Shown here: positions 22,159-33,442 of the stretch, one piece after another | How the letters are laid out: every line of letters begins with the position of its first letter | How positions within the stretch are numbered: position 1 is the stretch's first letter | From: Furcasterigmium furcatum | Taxonomy: Eukaryota > Ascomycota > Sordariomycetes > Glomerellales > Plectosphaerellaceae | Direction of reading: 5' to 3' | Length of the DNA stretch: 64,000 nucleotides | Assembly: GCA_001599815.1 (NCBI GenBank) | Contig: BCIA01000006.1 | Span: 4,528,961-4,592,960, forward strand | Program-made: the position numbers and the translations under genes | Notes under the pieces: generated by a model | Databases searched by the model: none | What the model saw: only the letters and a program-made list of their open reading frames with translations | What the model was told of the DNA's origin: nothing

Positions 22159-25100
22159 TCACTTGGCCCCCTCGGACCCCAGAACCTTCTCGTTCGTCTT
22201 CCTAAGCCTGGCCATCGTCGGCTCGTCCAGCTCGCGGTACCATCTCTTCAACAGCACCCCGTACGCCTTTTCGCCCTTGCAAAGCTCCACCGGCGGCCCG
22301 CGGATCTGGGGCACCTCGTCCTCCGCCTCGCCGTCGAACACGGCCCAGCTCGACGCGTCGTTCGCCCGGAGCCCGAACCCTCGCCCCGTCATCGCCGTGA
22401 TCGTGAACTGGCGGAGCAGGATCGCGTCACCCGGCTTGACCAGGGGCAGCGCCGACTTGTTAGCTCGGAAGATATGGACCAGGGTCACACTGGTTGGTGC
22501 GATCGAGTGGTCCGTGACATTGAACGACAGCATGATGCCCCGCGGTCCACCCTTGGCACGCTTAGGCTCCGGCGGCTCTGTTGCGACAATCGCCATCACG
22601 TCCAGCGTCTTGTTCGGGAGGTGTCGGAGCGACTTGAGCGAGACGCAGTCAGGCACGTCCTGCCGCAGTGACTGTGCCAGCTGGAACCTGATTGCCTTCG
22701 CACCGTCGCCTTCCTTGTTACGTGAGGGTGACTGCAGCGCCGCTCTAGCCAGCTGCACACTCTGGTCCGCGTCGTCGTTGTCTGGCGAGGCGCTCCTCTG
22801 GAAGTTGTGGGATGCTGCGCGGGTGACTCGCACGTTATCCGGCGAGATCTGGTCTTGAAGCCTGGTAGATCGTCTGGATGCAATCGCGGAGCGTGCCAGC
22901 TTGACACTGGGATCTTCGTTGTCCTCTTTCGATCTTCTCTTGCCACGCGCCTGTGCCCTCTGGTACCGTGGGGTGGAAGGGGCTGACTCATCGTGACTTC
23001 GTTCGTCCAAGGCGTTCGAAGGAACCTCTGACGCCTGGCGCTCGTCATGGTCATTTCCTCCGTTGCGGGTCTTGGCGATGGAAGCCTCGTCCACAGCGGG
23101 CTGTTCCTTAGTCGGCAAGATCTGCTGGGCTTCCTCGGGTTTGGGGGAGTTACGGGTTGATGCAGCAGCTTCTTGAGCTAGCTGCAGGTCAATAACGGAC
23201 TGCGAGTATTCCTCCTCCTGCTCCTGGGTCTCATCGGGCGTCGGCAGTCGAGCCTCGGCCTCTTCCATCTCCACGTCCTCTTGCTCTTGCTCCGGTGCTT
23301 CTTTGGCCACGGCCTGTGGCGATAATCCAAGCGCACCCGTCTGTGTGGGCGGGGGCGAGGTCGGGGCAGCACCAACAGTTTCCGCGGGCTGGGCCTGGAA
23401 CTCGAATGGTATGTCCTGTTCGTTGGCTCTCGGCTGCTTGTTCGAATCCTCCGGGAAACGTGCGCGGCTTTCAGACGGTGTAGAGACTTCTTCGGTCGCT
23501 TCGGTGGGTTCAGTGGCAGCATCGTCGGCCGGCTCTGTCATCTCGATATCCGGTGTGTCGCCAGGCACTTCGAGCTCTGTCGTCGCGTGGTCATGAGACT
23601 GCGGTGGTTGAATATGGGCAGTCTCATCGCGGATTGAAATCGGAACTTCATTTTCAGGGACCTCTTCCTGGATGGCTTCATTTGAAGTCGGTTGATCTGA
23701 CGTCTCTTCGACGCCAGCCTGACTGATCGAGATATCTTCCACCGTCGCCGTGGTCGAGACATTCGGTTCTTTGATCTCCTCGCGCTCATCTGTCCTCTGA
23801 TCTTGGATGATCAAAGCCGACTCTGGCTTCTCCGCCTGAACTGCGTGATCCAACGTTGTCGGATGTTCATCATGTTCTGGTTGACTTTGCTTAGGAACAT
23901 GAGCGTCGCCTTCCTCGGTAGCTTCTTGAGCAGGTTCAGCTGGCCCTGAGTCGACAGGGGGCTTTGGTGTGTGCACAGTATCCTCAGAAACGTCCTGTCC
24001 TGCTTCAGCCGGTGTCGAGTCGGCCAGAGGCTTGGAAACGGATGTGACATCTTCTTTGGGGGCTTCTGGTTCCGCTTTGAACGGTTTCGTGTCGGCTAAC
24101 GGCTCTGCTGCCTCTGCGTCGCGGCCCGTGAGGGTTTCCTCGAGGGATACGACATGGTTCCCGGACTCAACTTTATGAACAGCAGGACTTGACTCATGGT
24201 CCATCGAATCGTCAGGATGGCCGGGAATCTGGGCGTGTGCCTCAATCTGAATATCCCTCGCCTCCTCCTCCAAGGTCATGACGTTCGGCCCAGGCTCGCC
24301 GCTCGCGTCGCTGTCTGCGTCGGAATCGACAGAGCTGTCCATTTCATCGGTTGAGCCGTCATATTGAGGCAGGGTTCGACGATTGGGCTGCATGGGAGGC
24401 GGTGCAGAGCGAGGCTGCGGGATCGGGGTTGCGCCATCGTCATCCTCTGAATCCGAGAGCAGATCGATGACCTCGGGCACCCTTGTGGCAGCGGCGGCTT
24501 GGGGAGGAGCTTCGTCCTCTTCCCACTCTTCCTCCTCCTCTTCCTCCTCTTCGTCGTACTCTTCCTCTTCATGACGGCGGTAGCCATGTTCGTAGCCTTC
24601 TTCGTCTTCAGAGCCGTCGTCAAAATTCTCAACATCCTCATCGATCTCATCGTCCTCATTCCCTTCGCCCTGTGAGTCGTAAACAGCGTTCTCGCCCTCC
24701 TGGCCATAGTCAGACTCGAGTTGAGATGCGTCATCATCGTCCTGAACGTGGCTGAGGTTGGAGTAGTGGGAGATATCGTAGTCTCCTCCGGCGTCTCGCG
24801 TCTCGTCATCACCAGAGGCATCGTTGGCGTCGCCTCTATATGACGAGGCATCACCTGCAACAGCAGTCTGGCTGCTACTTTTGGCGCCAAAATGTCTTTC
24901 GCCATATGCACGAGCGCCGTACATCTCCTCAGTGCCTTCCCGTTCTTCGGGAACCTCGTCTTCCTCCACCCTGAGGGCTTCATCACGCTCGTGTCGCCGT
25001 TGCTCTGCATGGGTTGTGAACTCGCCATCAGGCTGGGCGCTAGGCTCTTCATCCGCATCATCGTCTTCCTGGCTCATCAAAGGTCGCGGTGGCGAGCTAG

Positions 25101-26641
25101 ACAAGATCTCAATAGCGTTCCTCTCGTCATTTCCTCCGTCAGAAATTGCCCTCTCATTTGGTCTTGCGACAAATCCCCAGGGAGATTGATGCTGCGGCTC
25201 GGCAATGCGATCTAGGAACCTTGTGCGGTGTGGTTCTTCGTACCGTGACTCATCGTGATGCATCTGAATGTGGTTGGTGTCTGCATGCCCGTAACTCGCA
25301 ATATGATGCGGCGGTAAGCTCGCCACCGTGGCTTGGTGATGGCCATCGACGGGCGGGTAGAATGGTTCTGCGGGAAGAGCGTTATGGTGCGGATGCGGGC
25401 TGTGATACGAGTCCGGAGTTGTGTGATAAGACCCATGTGCCGCCACCTGCTCAGGGAGAGGCGGGTGCTCAGGGGCATGGTAAGAAACTTCTGCATACGA
25501 TTGTTCGAGCGAATGTGCAGCTGGCGGGTGCCCGTGGTCCAGAAATCCGTCGACCGGCTGTGGATGAGCGGTGCCAAACATAAAACCAACTCCAAAGCCA
25601 GGTGTCGTAGCATGGTGCTGGGCATCAAAGCCCATAGCGGGCGGAGCCTTGCTAGGGGTACCATCCACTTGGAGAGGGTGGTCTCGGGACTCGGCAATGA
25701 CTTCGACATGTCTGGGCGGCGTGAAGTCCAGATCATCTGTCTGGCATCCTCCATCCACCATGACGCTCGATTTCAAGGGTGCTGGCTCCTCCTCTGGCGC
25801 CGCAGAGGACTCGGCTTGTTGCTCGAGGTCGTCGACCTCATCTGGCTCAGGGCTGGGCGACTGGCTCGTATATCTCCAGGACATGCTGAATCGGCCGGTT
25901 TTGGCACGCTTCTTAGCCCTCCCTTCGTTTGCGATGTCCTCGTCGAAGATGTCTAAGCCGCCCTCAAACAGCGATCCGTACGACATGCGCGCTCTCTTAA
26001 CAAAGGCCGGCGATGCGAACTCTGTCGGATCCTGCGCGCTATCGGCAGGCCGCTTCGTCGACATATGTTTCTCAGGTGTCGGGTCACGCGGCGGCGTGTT
26101 GTGCTCGATCGGTTCCGGGAGTGGAGGGACGATGGGTACTTGTGGTTCAGGCTCCGGCTCGGACGCTGCTTGCTCGTCTATTTCCACGGTCTTTGTGCTC
26201 TCGCCCTCGACAGCCTGACAATGTTAGCTCGCGCATGCCAATCCCGCGCGCTTGACCTGCCTGTAGTAGAAGCCTCTGTTTGAACTTGAGCTGCCATGGC
26301 AGGGGCGTGCCCGCAATGGGCGTCCTGGCGTCTTTCTCTGCCCAGGAGACTCCATCTAAGCTCAGTGTGACTTCATCGCCACTGGCAATGCCGGATTCCG
26401 AGAAGGCCTTTGCGCTGGGGCCTGACAGCTCAACACGCACTTGGCCCTGGTCGCGTCGCAGTCGGAAGTCGGCTTCGGCAAGAATGAACGCGGTGGTGCC
26501 CTTGAATGCGCTGTATGGCCACACAATGGTCACGACTCCCTTGACAACGCGTGTGCTGACATCTTCAAGCTCGGAATTTAGTGTCGCGATGGCCGTGACG
26601 ACTCCAGCTTGGAGCTGGGAGCTCGGATTCGCCTCGGTCAT
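22159..26641 (-). CDS. Large telomeric OB-fold protein (POT1/CDC13 Telo_bind type)
   Basis: Predicted nuclear chromosome-end binding protein, 1478 residues. Exons 26641-26261 and 26214-22159. Residues 1-127 form a first OB-like domain (VKGVVTIVWPYSAFKGTTAFIL, DEVTLSLDGVSW). The middle 1100-odd residues are disordered: Glu/Asp-rich, including a long acidic run encoded at about 24500-24570, and Pro/Thr/Ser-rich. The last 165 or so residues carry a Telo_bind-type OB fold (MLSFNVTDHSIAP, VTLVHIFRANKSALPLVKPGDAILLRQF, GFGLRANDASSWAVF). A short repeat (DPSVKLARSAI / DQSVQLARAAL) precedes it. The intron joining the two parts in frame uses a GC donor (CAG|GCAGGT) and TTGTCAG acceptor; a GT donor 4 nt further on would shift the frame. 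Whether it acts as CDC13, POT1 or a separate factor cannot be told from sequence. Confidence 0.8.
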
Positions 26642-28003
26642 GTCGTCATGGGTTGCGACGCGAAATAGAAGCAGTTGGGGTCGAAGAGTTTATTCGGTAG
26701 ATGGTTCGGGGTCGCAATGCATTTGCGCGGCTCCTGGCGACGCCGAACCGGGCGTTGGCTTTGCTGGCGACAAAGGATCGTGGTTTAGTGAAGAAGGGTC
26801 TTGGTGGTGATGGATTTCGAGGTGGGACCTTGGAAGCTCCGATCAGATGCTCACAGGGAAGCCGCAACCGAAGTTGGCCGCGCTGGGTCAGGTACAGCCT
26901 TTCGGGAAGGCGGTCTGCAGCAGTTGCCCAAATTCATCTGGGCAGAAAATAAATTTGGCTTAGTAAGCCATTGGCGGCGAAAGTGTTGCACCTGCTCCTC
27001 CCACCAAAGACAGTGGGCACCTCACTTACAATGAACCTGGTTTGGTTCGGGCAGTTCCAGGTGTGTTGTCAATCACAATCTGCTCGGCCACCTCAGTTCT
27101 TCAAGTGCTTGCAGTTTCAGGCCTCAATTTGCTCAGCAGGACGTCCGGCCACCCTGTCTCAACTCAGCCGTCCCAACGTACAGAGTCGAAGAGTGCCCCA
27201 GGGCACGGGACCGGACAATCGGCGAGGACCAGCAACTGTTGACTCAACGACTCGATATTCTGTGCTACAGTTATCAATGCAGTCGAATCCCATGGTCTTT
27301 CTGGATATCTATGAGGTATCTGCTGGCAGGCGAGAAAACAGCGGCTGCCCGTATATGTGGAGGCTGTTCGCCATCACCACGCCCGTGAGCTCAGTATCCC
27401 GCCGCCCCAACGGCGTGGGATACATGGGTAGGTGGCACAAATGCCGGCACTTAATTGTGATTGTGAACTTGAAGGGGGCCGCCACTCCATCTCCATCCTG
27501 TGTCTTCCGCGCCCCTGGCCTCCCAACAAAGCCTCCAGCCGGTAAGCTTGTCGTCATGTTAAGTCCCGAGGAGTCGGCCAAGGGAGCACCGGTCCAGAGG
27601 CTCACAAAGACCCGGATTTCATGGCCTCGCTATTATCAACGATGACCTGGACCAGGCCTATAAATCGCTGGAGCTTTCCGCCGCGCACATGAGACAACGC
27701 GGGAGAAGTCAGTCCTCGAGCTTCGGAATTACGACGGCGATATCTGTGGTGGATTGTGTTAGTCATCGACCGACCAGATCACCAGGGACTCCGCGTCGGT
27801 GAAGTACCACTAAACACCACCGCACCATTCCTCATCACGCCATCTGCGCGCTTTGTGCGGATTCGCTGTCGCTCGAATCTCCGATACGCCGATTCATAGA
27901 GGGCACTTATAAGCGTGACCCCCGTGATGGCGCCGTCCTCATACGATTCTGAAAGCTGAGATTCTGTGCCTGTCTGAGGACCATCATCACCAACCGGAGG
28001 CAT
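26642..28003. other. Divergent intergenic region, telomeric protein / flavin monooxygenase
   Basis: A 1.36-kb region between two divergent start codons. A TATAAAT lies at 27659-27665, about 340 bp before the monooxygenase ATG, and could mark its core promoter if the leader is long. A 224-codon open frame at 26971-27645 has no recognisable domain and is not called as a gene. Confidence 0.4.
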
Positions 28004-29470
28004 ATGGGAATTCTAAGTGGCATCCGCGCAGGTCTCGCATCTCTCCGAGGAAGCATGGGCTCATACACTCCCACCCCGTTCGACGTCAAGAAGGTCGCCA
28101 TCATCGGCGCCGGGCCATGCGGGCTAGCCGTGGCTAAGTATCTTGGGGCCCGGAAATCCTTCGAGTCCATCACCATATTCGAGCAGCAGGACCGCGTCGG
28201 CGGGATCTGGTACTACAGCCAGGAGCCGCCGAGTGCGCTCGATGTGCCCCAAACAAGCCCCCTCGTCGGCCATGAGCAGCCGCTGCCGCCGAAGAAGCAG
28301 GGAGAGGCACCCGTGTTCCCGTCACCGATGTACGAGACGCTTCACGCCAACATCCCCGGGTCGCTCATGAACTACAAGGACGTTCCGTTCCCCAAGGATG
28401 CGTGGGTTTATCCGTCGAGACAAACGATCTTGGAATATGTGGACAAATACGCAGGCGAGGTCAGGCATCTGATCAGGTTCAACACCCAGGTCCAGGACAT
28501 CCAGTTGCGGCAGGTCAATGGGGTCGATAAGTGGGATCTTCAGGCCTCTTCGACCATCAGCGACGACACATTTGCCGATACATACGACGCGGTAGTCGTG
28601 GCCAACGGCCATTACTCCACGCCATTCATCCCCGACGTCAAGGGAATACAGGAGTTCAATGCCGCTCACCCCAATATCATCACCCACTCCAAGAACTACC
28701 GCCGCCCCGAGCCCTACAAGGGCAAGAAGGTCGTCGTCGTCGGCAACGGGCCCTCGGGCCTCGATCTTGCGCGGCAAATCAGCAACGGCGGTGCACAAGT
28801 GCTCCTGTCTGTCCACCAGCCGACAGCCCCCGAGAAGCTGCAGCACGTCGGCGCGTCTGAGCTCGGCGAGATTACCGAGTTCCTCCCTTCAACCCGCGGC
28901 ATCCGCCTCATCGATGGTGCGGTCGAGGACGACGTCGACGCCGTCATCTACTGCACGGGCTTTCTCTTCACCTACCCCTTCCTGCCCTCCCTAGCCCCGA
29001 AGCTCCTGACAACCGGGCAGGGGGTCCACGGCCTCTACAAGCACCTGTTCCTCACGGCGCACACGACTCTTGCGTTCCCGGGACTGCTCATGAAAGCTGT
29101 CCCGTTCCCCGTGTCGGAGGCGCAAGGCGCCGCTCTTGCGGCCGTATGGGCCAACTCGCTGGCGCTGCCTCCCGTGGAGGAGATGCAGGCCTGGACCCGA
29201 AAGCTGCGAGAGGAAAGGGGAGAGGCGTTGCATACGTTCCCGTCCCACGGAGGTGACGGTTACTACATCAATGAACTGTACGATTGGGTCACCAAGGAAG
29301 CGTCGGAGCCGGGTCGGGAGCCACCTCGCTGGGGCGATGAGATGATGTGGCAGAGGAGCATCTTCGCGGCGGCGAAGACGGTGTTTGAGAAGCAGGGGGC
29401 GACAGCGACGACGCTGGAGGAGCTGGGATTTGTATACCCTGGGCCTGCGGAGGACAAGCCGTGGGTGTAA
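28004..29470 (+). CDS. Flavin-containing monooxygenase (yeast FMO1-like)
   Basis: Intronless, 488 residues; FAD- and NADPH-dependent oxygenation of soft nucleophiles (thiols, amines) in the cytosol or on the ER surface. The FAD-binding Rossmann motif is at residues 35-40 (IIGAGPCGLA), followed by the acidic strand end FEQQDRVGGIW. The FMO-identifying stretch reads THSKNYRRPEPYKGKKVVVV and runs directly into the NADPH motif GNGPSGLDLA. The late ATG motif is represented by VDAVIYCTGF. Length matches fungal FMOs. Met18 is an alternative start, because the first 17 residues are amphipathic and lie outside the conserved domain. There are no obvious functional neighbours. Confidence 0.9.
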   Translation: MGILSGIRAGLASLRGSMGSYTPTPFDVKKVAIIGAGPCGLAVAKYLGARKSFESITIFEQQDRVGGIWYYSQEPPSALDVPQTSPLVGHEQPLPPKKQGEAPVFPSPMYETLHANIPGSLMNYKDVPFPKDAWVYPSRQTILEYVDKYAGEVRHLIRFNTQVQDIQLRQVNGVDKWDLQASSTISDDTFADTYDAVVVANGHYSTPFIPDVKGIQEFNAAHPNIITHSKNYRRPEPYKGKKVVVVGNGPSGLDLARQISNGGAQVLLSVHQPTAPEKLQHVGASELGEITEFLPSTRGIRLIDGAVEDDVDAVIYCTGFLFTYPFLPSLAPKLLTTGQGVHGLYKHLFLTAHTTLAFPGLLMKAVPFPVSEAQGAALAAVWANSLALPPVEEMQAWTRKLREERGEALHTFPSHGGDGYYINELYDWVTKEASEPGREPPRWGDEMMWQRSIFAAAKTVFEKQGATATTLEELGFVYPGPAEDKPWV

Positions 29471-30411
29471 AGATTTGAAGCCACATGCAGTGCGGATTCA
29501 GAGCTTCTACAGGATAAATCATAAGCATGGCGGATCTCGAGCTTCGCAAAGCTACGAATCAGCGTTTGCAATTGTCCACTGTCGAGGCGGATAGAAACAT
29601 TGGGAGTGCATGAGACAGAGACCGGCCTTTCGCTGTGACGCCGATTGTCCTCTGAGAGTTTGATGAAAGTTGCCTAGAATGATCCGATGTGGTCTAACGG
29701 GCCAGTTCTTGGGGTGCTTGGCTGACGCGTTGGTCGGCGATATCCTGATTGTGCGTCCACCGCTCGTGTGGTCCTCGGGCGTAAGACGGCCAGAAGACCT
29801 CCGATGGAACAGTAAGAAAGATTTTGAGAGGGAGAAAATCAATGAGAGTCGTCTGGCTGAGAGATCCTGTGTTTTGTATACTTCGGTACCTAGAACAGGA
29901 AGAGGTGAAGAGCAAACGCCGGATACGACAATGCTTACGAAATGCCGGATAAGGCCACGGATCGTCGATGCGCCAGGGGCATTCCGGCGGGCGAGGAATG
30001 AGCGGCCCCTGGCCACGACAGCTGTCCACTGGGCTGGCACCGCAAATTTCCGGGGCTTGCCTGGCGCCGCTCCACCTGTTGCCATTTTTGGATCTATTGT
30101 GCGGGCAGCTTCCATGCATGTGACGAAGCTTAAGGCGCCGTCCAGTCAGAACATCGACCACCTGTACAGGAATCTTACACTACCGGCGGCGGGTGTCTTC
30201 TTCCTCCACATCACATCCAATTCAACGACCACCAGGACCGGCTCACTGCAATGCCGTGATAAGCAACGCGCGACATTCCAACCTCTCGCTCCAGTCACAC
30301 TCTCTCGGCCCCGAAGAGCCCTACATACTTCCTTGACAGCACCTCAGCACGCACATCGTCGACCCCTCCTCTCAATGGGTAGCGCGCCTCCGTCGACATC
30401 GTAGTCGAGCC
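29471..30411. other. Intergenic, upstream of dolichol kinase
   Basis: 941 bp with overlapping open frames on both strands but nothing recognisable. It presumably contains the dolichol kinase promoter and leader. Confidence 0.4.
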
Positions 30412-33175
30412 ATGCCCGACCGCCTTCAGCCAGAGTCCCTATCAGCCGGCAACGACCCGGAAGATGGCGAGCTCAGGCACTTGACCCGGTCGCCTCACCC
30501 CTACCACCACCTCAACCAAGATATCCCCCATGCCGCCCATCGGCTCGTCGATCGCAGCGATTCCCTGCACGATGCGGCCGCCTCCTCAGGGGCCAGATCC
30601 GACGACAGCACAGAACCATCCTCGCCCTTTCCCTCCTTCACCAAAGAGTCCACGCCCGCCAGCGACAGTGGCACCGAGGCCGACGATGAGCATTTCCTTT
30701 TGGGTTTGCCGGCGCCCAAGGCCCGCCTGCACAAGGGCCTGCGGTCGCGCAACGAGTTCGCCTCGGGTACCTCGACTCCCATGTACTCTCCCAGCATAGC
30801 AGAAGAGGACTTTAGCGTTTCAAAAGGCGCCGACAGCGAAGCCAAAGAAGAGAACGCAACATTCTGGGACGATCGTAATATCAGGCGCTACAAGGAGTTT
30901 GTCAGGCGCGCGTCCGAGTTCTGCCTTGTCGGCGGCTTGTTCACAATCGTGCAATCGAAGCCGACGGTGAAGCCGATATTCATGGCATGGAAGCGAGGTA
31001 CGCCTACTTCTTCTTCGTCGTTCTAACCAATTCTTGTGCTGATACATTGCAGAATTGCTTTTTCTGGTTTCCCTCATTGCATTCCTAATGCTGCTCTACC
31101 CGCCGAGGCTCATTGCCTGGACATATCGAAATCGACAACCAAAGAAGCGGTTACCAATATCCATGCCGACAGCCTTCGATCCGGCAGCCATCATATACCC
31201 GCCAGCAATCTCACTGCTGGTATCCTTCCTCATTGCGACAGACAACCCAGCGGTCATTCTCCCAAACATCATCCTCAGCATCAGCGCTATACCTAGACCG
31301 CTCGTCCCCACCGTTCGGGCTTATGAGCCCTTCAGCTGCCTTCAATGGACTCTTTCTTGCATTCCCCTGTGGATGGCAGAAGCGCAGCCTAAATCATTTT
31401 CCCTAGAATCATCTGCTGGTGGCAGGCCGGTGGTCACCCCTGAAACCGCCGTGCTTCTGTACCCTACACACCAAGCAGTGGTATATGTTCTTCACTACCT
31501 CACAACAACGAGTCTTCTCACGGCTGAACTGCAGCTGCTGGCTATCGCCGTCATTGACCTTGGTCTGCTCGCACATTCACCGCAGGCCAATATCCTGAAA
31601 GTCCTGCTCTGGATCGGAGGCGTGCTGGTCCTGACGATATGCGGGCCCGTGATTCGATGGGCGATTGCCTTGGCTAGGGTCCCAAGGCTACGCTTCAGAC
31701 GACTCTCGATCACTAACAAAAAGTCATGGTGGGCTCTGGTCAGAGAGGCACTGACACCCCGGGCTTTTCGGGCGGATGCGCACAGGTCGGCCGGGGAGGA
31801 CACCGCCTCAGAGACCCTTGATTCCGACGACGAGTTGGGCGGCGGCATCTTTGGGAAGCCGGTCAGAGTGCGCACGTTTGCCGCGGACGGCCCGTCATTT
31901 CCAGATGGCGCAGGGCTGGCTCGATCCATGTCAGCCAAGGCTACATTCGACACTGACAACCCAACACTCCTGCGGACGAGTACATTTCCCAGCGTCGCCC
32001 TCAGCCGTCCTCGGAGATCAGCAACACACACCTTCTCTGGCAGGCGAAAGCGGGCGTCGTCATCGACTGTGCGCTCATTCTTCAAGTTCACAGAGACCCA
32101 GGCTTTCGTCAGGAGATGGCTGTACTCGACGTACGTCCATCTCGGCCTCGTTGCGATCATCCTCTTCCCAGTCAGGCTGTACATCGGCAAATACGGCCTC
32201 AACGACCATGAGGCGCTCGGGTGGGCCCTTGGCTACCTACTCGGCGACATACCGTGGTTCCGCTTCCAGGTTGTTAGCAACAATCTGGAGCGATGGATTC
32301 TACTGCCCCGCCGGCCGGATCAAGTCGCGGAATGCTGCAGCCAGGGCTGGGTTCAGCACATTCGACATGTCGGATTTGGCGAGGCCAACACGAGGCTCCT
32401 CATCAGCGCATACTATCTTACCGTCGTCACCTTCGGCCTCATCGTCGTCGTCAAGCTGGCCTCCCAGTATGAGGTGGACACCAGGCGAAAGGTCTTCCAC
32501 TTCACCGTTGTCGCGATGTTCCTGCCCGCCACATTCGTCGACCCCGTCTTCACGGCGCTCGCCTTGTCGTTCATCCTCGCCATCTTCCTCATCCTGGACC
32601 TGATACGCGCGAGCCAGCTGCCGCCCCTCTCGAGGCCCATCGCCTCCTTCCTGACGCCCTACGTCGACGGACGAGACCACAAGGGCCCCGTCGTCATCTC
32701 CCACATCTTCCTCCTCATCGGCTGCGCCATTCCCCTCTGGCTGTCGCTCGGCACCCTCCCCAGAAGCGCTCCACCAGATGGCGAAGACGACCCACTGGCC
32801 GGATGGGAGGTCCCCACCCGAGAAGTGAGCATGGTGGCGGGTGTGGTCTGCGTCGGCCTCGGCGACGCCGCAGCGTCCCTCATCGGCCGTCGCTACGGCC
32901 ACAGGAAGTGGCTCTGGGGCGGCGGCAAGAGCATCGAGGGCAGCGTCGCCTTTGCCCTGGCCGTCTTCGTCGGGCTCATGGCGACGACGACGTGGCTGCG
33001 CGTCGGCGGGTGGCCCATCACCCCGAGCCAGCAGGTGTCGGTGCCCGTGGCGGTGCGGAACGCCGGGTTCTGCGCTAGTGTGGGCAGCTTGACCGAGGCT
33101 GTTCTGACGGGCGGGAATGACAACGTCATCGTGCCCGTGGTGCTGTGGACGTGCGTAAAAAGCTTGGGTGTTTAA
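30412..33175 (+). CDS. SEC59: Dolichol kinase (Sec59-like)
   Basis: ER-membrane kinase that makes dolichyl phosphate from dolichol (CTP-dependent in the family), the lipid carrier for N-glycosylation, O-mannosylation and GPI anchors. 902 residues from exons 30412-30997 and 31053-33175 (intron 55 nt). A long cytosolic, Ser/Asp-rich N-terminal extension of about 170 residues precedes many hydrophobic segments. The CTP-binding/catalytic region lies near the C-terminus: RRKVFHFTVVAMFLP, then GLGDAAASLIGRRYG and the adjacent WGGGKSIEGS, as in Sec59/DOLK. A Ser/Arg-rich cytosolic loop in the middle could be phosphorylated. It is convergent with ORC2, with 267 bp between stops. Confidence 0.92.
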
Positions 33176-33442
33176 GTGCGGGATCGGCGTTTGGGCGGCT
33201 GGGAAGGGTCGGCTCTGGATGGGATGGACTGGTCTCTTTGCCAGGTATAGAATTTACGAAGTCATGAAGCGCGGAAGGCAACTAGTGAACATGTCTGTCT
33301 GAGGCTGGAGCAACTTACAAGCCGTCGATTATGATATAATGTCCGCGGTATAGTGGCATTGAATAGCAGTAGCTAATGCGAGCTCTTACAAATGCTACAT
33401 GTGCCCTCCCTCTCCATTATGTGTCCATCATCGTACAGTCAT

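Noticed and set aside
26971..27645. Possible 224-residue gene between the telomeric protein and the FMO
   Set aside because: No domain, no conserved-looking segments, and it lies in a divergent promoter region.
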